Assembly (NCBI RefSeq): GCF_001465545.3 | Contig: NZ_CP013480.3 | Location: 3,844,001-3,908,000, forward strand | Source: Pandoraea norimbergensis | GTDB taxonomy: Bacteria; Pseudomonadota; Gammaproteobacteria; Burkholderiales; Burkholderiaceae | Direction: 5' to 3' | Length of the DNA stretch: 64,000 bases | Shown: piece after piece, positions 18,684 through 27,985 of the stretch | Layout of the letters: the number at the start of each line of letters is the position of its first letter | Position numbering within the stretch: the stretch's first letter is position 1 | Translations under genes and position numbers: made by a program | The notes under the pieces: model-generated | Told to the model about the DNA's origin: nothing | Seen by the model: only the letters and a program-made list of their open reading frames with translations | Database searches by the model: none

Positions 18684-19097
18684 TTACTTCTTGGTGACCA
18701 GATCGCCGGGCAGCGATTCGATATACGCGGCCATGTCCTTCAACTCTTGCGAGGTGAACGGACGCGGCTTGCCATCCTTGCCGATCGTTGCCGGGTTGGA
18801 CATCACCTGCGTCTTCATGATGGCGTTGCTACGCCCGAAGACGAGACTCTGTTCGTTCTGATACGCCCGCAGCGCGTTGTACACATAGTCGGCGTACTGC
18901 CCTGCCAGCTTCGGATACTCCGGCGTGATCGGTGCGTTCAGGTTCGCGCCGTGGCAGCTCACGCACATGCCCTTGTCGACGAGTGCCTTGCCGTTGGCGA
19001 TATTGCCTGCGGCATGAGCGGCACCGGTCAGACCGGCCAGCGTGGCGCCGAGCGCCAGGGACGCCGCGAGTGCGGCCTTTGCCATCGAATGCTTCAT
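18684..19097 (-). CDS. Small periplasmic c-type cytochrome (class I)
   Basis: 137-aa precursor. The signal peptide ends near residue 29 (GLTGAAHA-AGN). The haem motif is C45-VSC48-H49, and the axial methionine is probably in the region SNAIMKTQVM. A good ribosome binding site (GAGGAG) precedes the ATG at 19097. It follows the second cytochrome gene by 25 bases, so the two are an operon. Such pairs of small cytochromes usually carry electrons to terminal oxidases; the redox partner is not in the window. Confidence 0.92.
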   Translation of the reverse strand: MKHSMAKAALAASLALGATLAGLTGAAHAAGNIANGKALVDKGMCVSCHGANLNAPITPEYPKLAGQYADYVYNALRAYQNEQSLVFGRSNAIMKTQVMSNPATIGKDGKPRPFTSQELKDMAAYIESLPGDLVTKK

Positions 19098-19122
19098 CGT
19101 GTTCTCCTCAGCCACGCACGTT

Positions 19123-19479
19123 TTACTTCTGGGGATTGACCGGCGTCGACGCCGTTTGCGCCGCGTAGTACGCGGCAATGTCGACGATGTCCTGCTCGGT
19201 CAACGTGGCTGCGATGCCATGCATCGTCTGGAACTTGCGATCGCCCTTGGCGTACTCCTTCAGGGCATTTTCGATGTACTTGGCATTCTGTCCGCCGATC
19301 CGGGGCACGTGATACACCTCGGGAAACGCGGTCCGATAATCGGGAATGCCGTGGCAGCCAATACACATGGCGACCTTGTCCTTTGCCGCCTCGGGATTGG
19401 GCTTGAGTTCGGCCGCATGAAGCGCGGTGAGCGACGTGCTGCCGAGCGCCAGCGCCATCATCGTGAGGAACTTTTTCAT
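19123..19479 (-). CDS. Small periplasmic c-type cytochrome, second of the pair
   Basis: 118-aa precursor starting MKKFLTMMALALG with a signal peptide ending at about residue 22 (SLTALHA-AEL). Haem motif C39-IGC42-H43, with a likely axial methionine in KFQTMHGIA. The start at 19479 is supported by an AAGAAG ribosome binding site; upstream in-frame sequence to 19761 is not signal-peptide-like. First gene of a two-cytochrome operon, divergent from moxR. Confidence 0.92.
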   Translation of the reverse strand: MKKFLTMMALALGSTSLTALHAAELKPNPEAAKDKVAMCIGCHGIPDYRTAFPEVYHVPRIGGQNAKYIENALKEYAKGDRKFQTMHGIAATLTEQDIVDIAAYYAAQTASTPVNPQK

Positions 19480-19760
19480 GGTCTTCTTGGGAACGTTTTT
19501 GGTTGGAATACCGGCCCGCAACACGCAGGTCGCCGTCCCGACTCCAAGGCAGACGACCCGTGAAAAAAGCAATCGATTGTAACCCACACCCCCCGATGCG
19601 CAAACTCGGGGCTGACCCGCACAGTTCTCCGAAGTTTTTTCGCAAGCCCTTGATGCGGCGAGACATTTTGAAAGCGCCAGCGAGCCGTATGTGCATTGTC
19701 TTATACTGAAGTTTTTCCCTGCCCGGCCGGTTGGCCGGCTGTTTGCGGACGGCTCTGACA

Positions 19761-20603
19761 ATGCGCTTCGAAGGCTCCTCCCAGTACGTCGCCACCGACG
19801 ACCTCAAACTCGCGGTGAACGCGGCGGCCACCCTGCAACGCCCCCTGCTCATCAAAGGCGAACCCGGCACCGGCAAGACGATGCTGGCCGAAGAAGTCGC
19901 CGCGGCGCTCGACATGCCGCTGCTGCAATGGCACGTGAAGTCGACCACCAAGGCGCAGCAGGGCCTCTATGAATACGACGCCGTCTCGCGCCTGCGCGAT
20001 TCGCAACTGGGCGACGAGCGCGTGCGCGACATCGCCAACTACATCGTCAAGGGTGTGCTCTGGCAGGCGTTCGAAGCCGAGCAACAGACGGTGCTGCTCA
20101 TCGACGAAATCGACAAAGCGGACATCGAATTCCCGAACGATCTGCTGCGCGAACTCGACCGCATGGAGTTTTACGTCTACGAGACGCGCCAGCTCGTGAA
20201 AGCGCGCCACCGGCCGCTCGTGATCATCACGTCGAACAACGAAAAAGAACTGCCCGACGCCTTCCTGCGCCGCTGCTTCTTCCACTACATCAAGTTCCCC
20301 GATCCGTCGACGATGCAGTCGATCATCGACGTGCACTTCCCGAACATTCGCCACGAACTGGTAAATGCCGCGATGGCAACCTTCTTCGAGGTGCGCGAGA
20401 TTCCGGGCCTGAAGAAGAAGCCGTCGACCTCGGAACTGATCGACTGGCTCAAGCTGCTGATGGCCGAAGAGATCGGCCCCGACGCACTGCGCAGCGCCGA
20501 CAACAAGCTGGCCATCCCGCCGCTCGCGGGCACCCTGCTCAAGAACGAACAGGACATGCATCTGTTCGAGCGCCTCGTCTTCATGAACCGCGCCAACCGG
20601 TAA
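19761..20603 (+). CDS. MoxR-family AAA+ ATPase
   Basis: 280-aa AAA+ ATPase with Walker A GEPGTGKT at residues 33-40 and Walker B VLLIDEIDKADIEF near 115. MoxR proteins act as chaperones that insert cofactors or activate partner complexes, working with VWA-domain proteins; the partner is the next gene, 13 bases downstream. The start ATG at 19761 begins the conserved domain. The divergent cytochromes suggest, but do not show, a link to respiratory protein maturation. Confidence 0.93.
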   Translation: MRFEGSSQYVATDDLKLAVNAAATLQRPLLIKGEPGTGKTMLAEEVAAALDMPLLQWHVKSTTKAQQGLYEYDAVSRLRDSQLGDERVRDIANYIVKGVLWQAFEAEQQTVLLIDEIDKADIEFPNDLLRELDRMEFYVYETRQLVKARHRPLVIITSNNEKELPDAFLRRCFFHYIKFPDPSTMQSIIDVHFPNIRHELVNAAMATFFEVREIPGLKKKPSTSELIDWLKLLMAEEIGPDALRSADNKLAIPPLAGTLLKNEQDMHLFERLVFMNRANR

Positions 20604-20616
20604 GCGCGCCACCGTC

Positions 20617-21792
20617 ATGCTGATCGACTTCTTCTACACCCTGCGCGCGGCCAAGCTGCCCGTTTCGGTCAAGGAATACCTGACGTTGCTCGAAGCGCTG
20701 CAACGTCAGGTCATCGCGCCCTCGCTCGACGAGTTCTACTATCTGGCGCGGCTCTCGCTCGTGAAGGACGAGAAGCACTACGACAAGTTCGATCAGGCGT
20801 TCGGCGCGTACTTCAAGGGCGTGCAGCAGTTGGTGGACGCCTCCGGTGAAGTGCCGCTCGACTGGCTCAAGAAGCGCATGGAGCGCGAGCTCTCGCCCGA
20901 AGACAAGGCGCGTATTCAGGCGCTGGGCGGCCTCGACAAGCTCATGGAGCGTCTGAAGGAACTGTTCGAGGAACAGAAAGGCCGTCATGAAGGCGGCAGC
21001 AAATGGATCGGCACCGGCGGCACATCGCCGTTCGGCAACGGCGGTTTCAACCCCGAGGGCATTCGCATCGGCGGTGAGAGCAACGGCAACCGCACCGCCG
21101 TCAAAGTGTGGGACCAACGCAGCTATCGAGATTACGACGACACGGTCGAACTCGGCACGCGCAACATCAAGGTGGCGCTGCGCCGCCTGCGCAAGTTCGC
21201 GCGCGAAGGCGCCGCCGAAGAGCTCGATCTGGACGATACGATCCGCGCGACCGCTGCCAACGCCGGCTGGCTCGATCTCAAGCTCGTGCCGGAACGCCAC
21301 AACAATGTGAAGGTGCTGATGCTGCTCGATGTGGGCGGCTCGATGGACGACCACATTGCGCGTACCGAAGAGCTGTTCTCCGCGGCCAAATCCGAATTCA
21401 AGCACCTTGAGTTCTACTACTTCCACAACTGCGTCTACGACTATCTGTGGCGGCAGAACCGGCGGCGTCACAACGAGCGTTTCGACACGTGGGATGTGCT
21501 GCGCAAGTATCCGCCCGACTACAAACTGATCTTCGTGGGCGACGCGACCATGAGCCCCTACGAAGTGCTGCAACCGGGCGGCTCGGTGGAATACAACAAC
21601 AAGGAAGCCGGTGCCGTCTGGCTGCGCCGCTTCATCGACCGTTTCCCCAAGCATGCGTGGCTCAACCCGGAGCCCGAAGCGCTGTGGCAGTATCGGCAAT
21701 CGATTTCGGTGATTCGCCAGCTCTTCGCGAACCGGATGTATCCGATTACCCTCGCCGGTCTCGAGACCGCGATGCGCACGTTGAGCAAGTAA
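20617..21792 (+). CDS. VWA-domain protein, CoxE-like partner of MoxR
   Basis: 391-aa cytoplasmic protein. The N-terminal region (1 to about 210) is helical and charged. The VWA domain begins around residue 230, with a MIDAS D-x-G-x-S variant, LLDVGGSMDD (Asp about 238); the standard motif is DxSxS, so the first serine is a glycine here. It follows moxR by 13 bases, forming a MoxR-VWA module. CoxE-type proteins help metallocofactor insertion. No client enzyme is encoded beside them. Confidence 0.9.
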   Translation: MLIDFFYTLRAAKLPVSVKEYLTLLEALQRQVIAPSLDEFYYLARLSLVKDEKHYDKFDQAFGAYFKGVQQLVDASGEVPLDWLKKRMERELSPEDKARIQALGGLDKLMERLKELFEEQKGRHEGGSKWIGTGGTSPFGNGGFNPEGIRIGGESNGNRTAVKVWDQRSYRDYDDTVELGTRNIKVALRRLRKFAREGAAEELDLDDTIRATAANAGWLDLKLVPERHNNVKVLMLLDVGGSMDDHIARTEELFSAAKSEFKHLEFYYFHNCVYDYLWRQNRRRHNERFDTWDVLRKYPPDYKLIFVGDATMSPYEVLQPGGSVEYNNKEAGAVWLRRFIDRFPKHAWLNPEPEALWQYRQSISVIRQLFANRMYPITLAGLETAMRTLSK

Positions 21793-21843
21793 GCCCTGCC
21801 GGGCCCGCGCACCATCATAAGAACGAAACAACACGAGACACTC

Positions 21844-23058
21844 ATGACGTCCAGTACCACGCCAGTGCCCCCACTGCCACCACTGCCCCCGTTAAGGCCG
21901 CTCGCGGACACCTCGCCCTCGGCCATCGTCGCCGGCTTCGTGGCGATGATGACCGGCTACACGAGCTCGCTCATCCTGATGTTTCAGGCCGGACAGGCCG
22001 CGCACCTCACGCCGGGTCAGATTTCCTCATGGATCTGGGCGCTGTCGATCGGCATGGGCGTCACGACCATCGGGCTATCGCTGCGCTACCGCACCCCCGT
22101 GGTCATCGCGTGGTCGACGCCGGGCGCTGCGCTGCTGATCACGTCGCTGCCGGGCGTGCCCTATAGCGAAGCCATCGGGGCCTTCATCGTCTGCAACGCG
22201 TTGATTGCCATCTGCGGACTGACGGGGGGGTTCGAGACCATCATGCGGCGCGTGCCGCCGGCGCTGGCATCGGCGCTGCTCGCGGGCATTCTGTTTCGCA
22301 TCGGGTTGGAAATCTTCGTCGCGGCACAGCATCAGACGGCGCTCGTGCTCGCCATGTTCTTCACGTATCTGATCGTCAAACGCCTCGCCTCGCGCTATGC
22401 AATTCTGCTGGCGCTCATCGTCGGCACCGCCGTCGCGGGCGGGCTGGGCCTGCTGGATTTCAGCCACTTCAACATCGCGCTCGCCAAACCGGTGTGGACG
22501 ACCCCGTCGTTCTCGCTCTCGGCCACGATCAGCATCGCGATTCCGCTGTTCGTCGTGGCCATGGCCTCGCAGAACGTACCGGGCCTCGCCGTATTGCGCG
22601 CCGATGGCTATAACGTGCCGGCCTCGCCGCTGATCTCGACCACGGGCATTGCGTCGGTCTTGCTCGCCCCGTTCGGCGCACACGGCATTCATCTGGCCGC
22701 GATTACCGCCGCCATCTGCACCGGGCGCGAAGCCCATGAAGATCCCAACAAGCGCTACACGGCAGCCGTCTGGAGCGGCGTGTTCTATCTGATCGCGGGC
22801 ACGTTCGGCGCAACGATTGCCGCGCTGTTTGCGGCGTTCCCGAAGGCACTGGTGGTGTCGATTGCGGCACTCGCGCTGTTCGGCTCGATCATGAACGGGC
22901 TGGCCAATGCGATGAGCGACACGAAGCAACGCGAGGCCGCGCTGATCACGTTCATGGTGACCGCCTCGGGGCTCACGCTGCTGTCGATCGGCTCGGCCTT
23001 CTGGGGCCTGATCGCAGGCGTGGTGACGCTGGCGATTCTTCAGTGGCGACGCGCCTGA
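21844..23058 (+). CDS. benE: BenE-family benzoate/H+ symporter-like membrane protein
   Basis: 404-aa inner-membrane protein with about 12 hydrophobic segments. The signature regions SAIVAGFVAMMTGYTSSLILMFQAG, GVTTIGLSLRYRTPVVIAWSTPGAAL and FVVAMASQNVPGLAVLRADGY identify the BenE family. Family members take up benzoate; no benzoate catabolic genes are adjacent, so substrate assignment is by family only. A proline-rich N-terminus (PPLPPLPPLRPL) precedes the first helix. 51 bases after the VWA gene. Confidence 0.93.
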   Translation: MTSSTTPVPPLPPLPPLRPLADTSPSAIVAGFVAMMTGYTSSLILMFQAGQAAHLTPGQISSWIWALSIGMGVTTIGLSLRYRTPVVIAWSTPGAALLITSLPGVPYSEAIGAFIVCNALIAICGLTGGFETIMRRVPPALASALLAGILFRIGLEIFVAAQHQTALVLAMFFTYLIVKRLASRYAILLALIVGTAVAGGLGLLDFSHFNIALAKPVWTTPSFSLSATISIAIPLFVVAMASQNVPGLAVLRADGYNVPASPLISTTGIASVLLAPFGAHGIHLAAITAAICTGREAHEDPNKRYTAAVWSGVFYLIAGTFGATIAALFAAFPKALVVSIAALALFGSIMNGLANAMSDTKQREAALITFMVTASGLTLLSIGSAFWGLIAGVVTLAILQWRRA

Positions 23059-23175
23059 GCGGGCAATTGCACGCCACGGGCCGAGGGTATCGAAGTGATA
23101 CCATTCGGCCCGCAACCTATTTCGACGCCGACATGACGTCAGGCGATTTCAGGCAATTTCAGGAGTAGCAAGACA

Positions 23176-23520
23176 ATGGCAGTGATCGAACCGACCCCGG
23201 TCTTCAAGGAAAACCTCGCACTGATGGCCGCGACCGGCAGCATCGACGGGATTGCCCGCATCGAACTGCGCGACGCCGGCGGTGCCGTCGTGGCGACCAT
23301 CGAGAACGCACCGGGCAAGCAAGGCTCGCTCGCGGTGTATCACTATCTGAAGCAAGCCTTCGGCACGCTCGACGCCGCTGCCGCCGAACACGGTCTGGCC
23401 GTGTTTGCCGAGCATACGGCCGACGCACGCAATCGTCCGGGCGCGCACCCGAACGTCGATCGCCTGCTGGCCGTGATCGCCGGTGGCGGTGCGCTGACCA
23501 TCGACGAGATCGCTGCCTGA
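23176..23520 (+). CDS. DUF2322-like small protein
   Basis: 114-aa soluble protein (FKENLALMAATGSIDGIARIEL...PGKQGSLAVYHYLKQAFG...HPNVDRLLAVI) that I assign to DUF2322 with moderate confidence. No function is known and no catalytic motif is obvious. It stands alone, with a promoterless-looking 117-base gap after benE and a terminator after it. Confidence 0.78.
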   Translation: MAVIEPTPVFKENLALMAATGSIDGIARIELRDAGGAVVATIENAPGKQGSLAVYHYLKQAFGTLDAAAAEHGLAVFAEHTADARNRPGAHPNVDRLLAVIAGGGALTIDEIAA

Positions 23521-23557
23521 CACTTGCGATGCTTGCGCGTCTTTGCGCCGTGCCATG

Positions 23558-23586
23558 AAAAAAGCCAGCCTTTCGGCTGGCTTTTT
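23558..23586. terminator. Bidirectional terminator between the DUF2322 and SpeE-like genes
   Basis: A6-GCCAGCC (23558-23570), TTTC loop, GGCTGGC-T5 (23575-23586). Confidence 0.93.
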
Positions 23587-23630
23587 CACGTCTGGAAGAT
23601 GCGCTCAGGTCAACGACCTCAGATCATCCA

Positions 23631-24461
23631 TCAGATCGTCAGCACCGGACCGCCGTCGCCGTTGGCCGAGCGCAATTGCTTGACCCAGCGCTTGGCGGGC
23701 AGGCCCGTCGCGGCTTCCACGATCTTGGCGCGCGCTTCCACGTCCTTCCATTCGACCGACAGCAGCGGGCCGTTGAAGGCCAGCACGATCACATTGCCGT
23801 CGTGCACTTCCGGGAATTCGATCACGCGGTTGTCGAACGCCTGACGCAGGCGGCGAATGTTCTTCGGGTAGCTGTCGTGATCGCCGAACAGGTTCATCGT
23901 CAGCATGCCCGGTGCGCGCAACGTCGCGCGACAGGCCTTGTAGAACGCCGGCGTGTCGTGCACGGGACCACGCGCGGTCGCATCGTACAGATCGATTTGC
24001 AGGACATCGACACTGCCGTGATTCGCGGTGTCGGTAACGAAATTCCACGCGTCGTCTTCGATCACTTTGAGGTGACGCGAATCGCTCGGCAGGTTGAACA
24101 TCGTGCGCGCCGCGATCACCACGGCGGGGTTCAGCTCAACGGCGGTCACTTGCGTGCGCGGGAATTGCTGATGCGAAAACTTCGTGAGCGAGCCGGTGCC
24201 CAGGCCCAGTTGCACCACATGCTTCGGGGCGCGCATGAACAGCAACCACGCCATCATCTGTTGCGCGTATTCCAGCTCGATACGATCGGGCTTGGACAGA
24301 CGCATCGCACCTTGCACCCACGCCGTGCCGAAATGCAGGTAACGCACGCCACCCTGTTCAGAAAACGTCACCGGCGCGAAGCGCGGGGTGTAACGACGGG
24401 CGGGGCGATCTTCGGTGACGAACGCTTCGGCTTCGATGGATTTGCGTTTGATGAGGGTCAT
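23631..24461 (-). CDS. Spermidine synthase-like methyltransferase-fold protein
   Basis: 276-aa protein with the Rossmann-fold core of polyamine aminopropyltransferases: VVQLGLGTGSLTKFSH (SAM/dcSAM-binding motif I, near residue 85), VTAVELNPAVV and DVLQIDLYDATARGP. The N-terminal tetramerisation domain of true SpeE is short, and the usual DSTDP-like active-site loop reads DLYDAT. It could therefore be a SpeE-like enzyme or a methyltransferase of the same superfamily. The start ATG at 24461 is chosen; upstream in-frame sequence is Arg-rich and unsupported. No speD nearby. Confidence 0.85.
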   Translation of the reverse strand: MTLIKRKSIEAEAFVTEDRPARRYTPRFAPVTFSEQGGVRYLHFGTAWVQGAMRLSKPDRIELEYAQQMMAWLLFMRAPKHVVQLGLGTGSLTKFSHQQFPRTQVTAVELNPAVVIAARTMFNLPSDSRHLKVIEDDAWNFVTDTANHGSVDVLQIDLYDATARGPVHDTPAFYKACRATLRAPGMLTMNLFGDHDSYPKNIRRLRQAFDNRVIEFPEVHDGNVIVLAFNGPLLSVEWKDVEARAKIVEAATGLPAKRWVKQLRSANGDGGPVLTI

Positions 24462-24584
24462 GAGTCCTTCGGGGAGATTCGGGAAATTCCGATGGGATCG
24501 CATTGTACCGGGTTCACGCGACGCAGCCTTCGCACGGACCACGTTGCCACGCGACTGCGCGTGCGCTACGCCTCCGCCACACCG

Positions 24585-25118
24585 TCATGCGATGTCGAGC
24601 CAATCGCGCAACGCGAGCCACGCATCGCGCTTGGTCGCATAGGGAATCGTGTAAGCCGGGCTGCTGGACGGCAGCATCACGACGGGTATCGTCACGCCGC
24701 CTTGCGCCAGCGCGCGCTGGCCGATACGTGCCGCCGTGCCACCGTTGAACGCCACCGCGCGCAGCGACGGCAACGTGGCGATCAACCCGGCCAGATCGCT
24801 GCCCGCATGCAGACGGATATTGCTGTCGAGGCTGCCTTCGCGACGCGCTTCGGCCACCACGTCCCACAGCCCGATGCCATGCGCGCGCACTGCATCGAGC
24901 CGCGTCGCATAGTCGAGCGTGGGCAACGGCTTGCCGATCGCTTCACCTACCAGATGCCAGAAGCGGTTTTGCGGGTGTGCATAATACTGCTGGTGCGCGA
25001 GCGACACTTCACCGGGCAGGCTGCCGAGGATCAGCACGCGCGTGTGCGCGTCCACCACGGGCGGGAAATTGCGCTTGAGATCGGGTGAATCGGGCGAATC
25101 GGGAAACTTGGCAGACAT
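24585..25118 (-). CDS. DNA-deoxyinosine (hypoxanthine)/uracil glycosylase
   Basis: 177-aa base-excision glycosylase of the UDG superfamily. Motif 1 is LILGSLPGEVSLAHQQYYAHPQNRFW, and the C-terminal LPSSSPAYT corresponds to the PS(T/S)SPAN-type loop. The family removes hypoxanthine and/or uracil from DNA. The start at 25118 removes an Arg/Cys-rich in-frame extension. It starts 8 bases after the ubiC stop, so the two are probably co-transcribed. Confidence 0.9.
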   Translation of the reverse strand: MSAKFPDSPDSPDLKRNFPPVVDAHTRVLILGSLPGEVSLAHQQYYAHPQNRFWHLVGEAIGKPLPTLDYATRLDAVRAHGIGLWDVVAEARREGSLDSNIRLHAGSDLAGLIATLPSLRAVAFNGGTAARIGQRALAQGGVTIPVVMLPSSSPAYTIPYATKRDAWLALRDWLDIA

Positions 25119-25125
25119 GAATCGC

Positions 25126-25731
25126 TCAGACGGTGGCGTGTGCCGGGCGCGCAAGCTGCGCGGCTTGCAGCCGGCGCCAGAATCGCGGCAAGAACGCCTC
25201 GGTGACGAGCAACGGTGCGCCATGCCGCAGAAACACCGACCGGCGCGCCCACAACCGCGCACGCGGCGTGAGGCCAATCAACGGGTCGCGGGCATCGTGC
25301 CGCGCCCGGGCGTGGAGCAGATGCCACGGGCCGAGAGGACGCGAGACGAGTACAGAGCGCGTCACCGTGGGGTCGTGATAAAGCAGATCGGCCAGCGGTC
25401 GCGTACGCAGGCGTCGCATCGCTTGCCAGACCGAGCGGCTATGCACCAGCGGCGTGACACTGTGCGCGACAACGACAGGTTCGTCGTCGATCAGCAGAAT
25501 GACGTCGCGTGCCCACATCGGCGTGCGCAACGGCACGCCGATAGCACGGCACTGATCGGCGTCGGCGGGCAACACACGCTCGGCGACGACACGCACACTT
25601 ACCCGGCCAAGCGCCGACAAGTGACGCGTGAGCGCCCCGCCCCGCGTCAACCAGTCCTTATGACGCCGCGAGAGCGCCGGCGACGGGACAGCCTGCCAGT
25701 GCCGCCCGCTTACATCGAATCGGAAAGTCAT
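25126..25731 (-). CDS. ubiC: Chorismate pyruvate-lyase UbiC
   Basis: Converts chorismate to 4-hydroxybenzoate plus pyruvate, the first step of ubiquinone synthesis. 201 aa, cytoplasmic. Family signatures are W-L-x-x-GGALTRHL, RDVILLIDDEPVVVAHSVTP (including the conserved Arg) and the C-terminal RRSVFLRHGAPLLVTEAFLP with the active-site Glu. UbiA would normally follow in enteric bacteria, but here a DNA glycosylase gene does. Confidence 0.93.
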   Translation of the reverse strand: MTFRFDVSGRHWQAVPSPALSRRHKDWLTRGGALTRHLSALGRVSVRVVAERVLPADADQCRAIGVPLRTPMWARDVILLIDDEPVVVAHSVTPLVHSRSVWQAMRRLRTRPLADLLYHDPTVTRSVLVSRPLGPWHLLHARARHDARDPLIGLTPRARLWARRSVFLRHGAPLLVTEAFLPRFWRRLQAAQLARPAHATV

Positions 25732-25810
25732 GGGTCGGAATTATAAGGGGCCGACGCCGGTGTGCGCTGCCCACCTGACGCGAATACGACCGTCACCTGT
25801 ACGCCCGAAT

Positions 25811-25846
25811 GCAAAAAAGCCCGGCATCTTCCGATACCGGGCTTTC
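25811..25846 (-). terminator. Terminator of htpG
   Basis: On the minus strand GCCCGGTATC pairs with GATGCCGGGC (one G-T/A-type mismatch) followed by T6. It lies about 50 bases after the htpG stop. Confidence 0.88.
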
Positions 25847-25894
25847 CTTGCACATCAACTTCTTACGGCTGTCTGAAACGCCGAAATCAGCCGA

Positions 25895-27781
25895 TCAGCG
25901 CGACGCCAGCAACAGCGCGTTGGTGCGCTTCACGAACGCTGCCGGGTCTTCCAGATTGCCGCCTTCGGCGAGCATGGCCTGATCGAACAGCAGTTGCGTC
26001 CAGTCGGACAGATCGGCACTCTCGGCGCTCAGACGCTTGATCAGCGCGTGCTCCGGGTTGATCTCCAGAATCGGGCGGAATTCCGGCATCTTCTGCCCGG
26101 CCGCCTTCATCAGACGCTGCAACGTCCCGCTCATGTCTTGCTCGTCAGACACCAGACACGACGGCGAATCGGTCAGACGGAACGTCACGCGCACGTCCTT
26201 GGCCTTGTCGCCGAGCACGTCCTTCATCTTTTCGATGAGCGGCTTCAGTTCGTCGCCGGTCTTCTCTTGCGCGGCCTTTTCACCGGCGTCTTCCAGCGCG
26301 CCCAGATCCAGATCGCCACGCGCTACGCTCACCAGCGCACGGCCATCGAAGTCGTGCAGATACGACAGCAGCCACTCGTCCACGCGGTCGGTCAGCAACA
26401 GCACTTCCACGCCCTTCTTGCGGAACACTTCCAGATGCGGGCTGTGGCTTGCGGCCACCCAGCTCTCGGCCGTGACGTAGTAAATCTTGTCCTGACCTTC
26501 CTTCATGCGGCCGATGTAGTCGGCCAGCGACACGTTCTGTTCCGCCGAATCGTTGTGCGTGCTGGCAAAGCGCAGCAGCTTGGCAATGCGCTCGCGATTG
26601 GCATGATCTTCGCCCACGCCTTCCTTGAGCACCTGACCGAACGCGCCCCAGAACTGCGTGTACTTGTCCTGCTGGTTCTCGGCCAGATCTTCGAGCAGGC
26701 CCAGTACGCGCTTGGCACAGCCTTCGCGAATGGCCTTCACGTCGCGGCTTTCCTGAAGGATTTCGCGCGACACGTTCAGCGGCAGATCTGCCGAATCGAC
26801 CACCCCGCGCACAAAGCGCAGATAGTTCGGCAGCAGTTGCTCGGCGTCATCCATGATGAACACGCGCTTGACGTAAAGCTTGAGGCCGCCCTGCGAGTTG
26901 CGGTCCCACAGGTCGTACTGCGCATTGCCCGGCACGTACAGCAGTTGCGTATATTCGCTACGCCCTTCCACGCGGTTGTGCGTCCATGCGAGCGGGGCCT
27001 GCATGTCGTGCGCAATGTGCTGGTAGAACTGCGTGTACTGCTCGTCGGTGATCTCGCTCTTGCTGCGGGTCCACAGCGCGCTGGCCTGATTGACCGTCTC
27101 ATCGGTCTCGGCCGGCACCATGGCTTGCTTCTCTTCGTCCCACGTCTCGCCACGCATGACGATCGGCAGCGAGATGTGATCGGAATACTTGCGAATGATC
27201 GATTGCAGTTGCCACGACGACAGCAACTCGTCTTCGCCTTCGCGCAGATGCAGCGTGATGGCCGTGCCACGCGGGGCACGTTCGATGGTCTCGACCGAGA
27301 AGTCGCCCTCGCCGGCCGACGACCAGCGCACGCCTTCCGCGGCAGGCAGGCCCGCGCGGCGCGATTCGACCGTCATGCGATCGGCAACGATAAAGCCCGA
27401 GTAAAAGCCCACGCCGAACTGGCCGATGAGCGCGGCATCCTTCTGCTGGTCGCCCGACAGGCGCGAGAAGAATTCCTTGGTGCCCGACTTGGCGATCGTA
27501 CCGAGATGGGCGATGGCCTCATCGCGGCTCATGCCGATGCCGTTGTCTTCGATGGTGAGGGTGCGGGCGTCCTTGTCGAACGACACGCGAATCTTGAGTT
27601 CCGGGTCCTGCTCATACAGCGCCGCGTCGTTGATCGCTTCGAAGCGCAGCTTGTCGGCGGCGTCCGAGGCGTTGGAGATCAATTCGCGCAGGAAGATTTC
27701 CTTGTTGCTATACAACGAATGAATCATCAGTTGCAGAAGTTGCTTAACTTCTGCCTGAAAGCTCATGGTTTCTTGCGCCAT
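25895..27781 (-). CDS. htpG: Molecular chaperone HtpG (Hsp90)
   Basis: Cytoplasmic Hsp90 chaperone. 628 aa, close to E. coli (624). The N-terminal GHKL ATPase domain shows [27 protein letters not shown] and [17 protein letters not shown]. The middle and C-terminal dimerisation domains are complete, ending [13 protein letters not shown]. Monocistronic with its own terminator. I did not identify a clear heat-shock promoter in the 200 bases upstream. Confidence 0.98.
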   Translation of the reverse strand: MAQETMSFQAEVKQLLQLMIHSLYSNKEIFLRELISNASDAADKLRFEAINDAALYEQDPELKIRVSFDKDARTLTIEDNGIGMSRDEAIAHLGTIAKSGTKEFFSRLSGDQQKDAALIGQFGVGFYSGFIVADRMTVESRRAGLPAAEGVRWSSAGEGDFSVETIERAPRGTAITLHLREGEDELLSSWQLQSIIRKYSDHISLPIVMRGETWDEEKQAMVPAETDETVNQASALWTRSKSEITDEQYTQFYQHIAHDMQAPLAWTHNRVEGRSEYTQLLYVPGNAQYDLWDRNSQGGLKLYVKRVFIMDDAEQLLPNYLRFVRGVVDSADLPLNVSREILQESRDVKAIREGCAKRVLGLLEDLAENQQDKYTQFWGAFGQVLKEGVGEDHANRERIAKLLRFASTHNDSAEQNVSLADYIGRMKEGQDKIYYVTAESWVAASHSPHLEVFRKKGVEVLLLTDRVDEWLLSYLHDFDGRALVSVARGDLDLGALEDAGEKAAQEKTGDELKPLIEKMKDVLGDKAKDVRVTFRLTDSPSCLVSDEQDMSGTLQRLMKAAGQKMPEFRPILEINPEHALIKRLSAESADLSDWTQLLFDQAMLAEGGNLEDPAAFVKRTNALLLASR

Positions 27782-27985
27782 GGTCGAGAACCCTCGTGAA
27801 ACGGTGAGATGAATGGATAGTCGTCGCGGTCCGCGGCCCGGCGCACTTGCGCGCGCGCTGCCAGTTTCGCGGTACCGCTCGGAACATAGGGACGGCCGGC
27901 CGTCATTTCAAGGCCGGCAGGAGGGTTATTTTGCGGCGATTTGTGCGAAGTTGGCTGAATTTGCGGCGCACTGGGCAAAAGCCCA

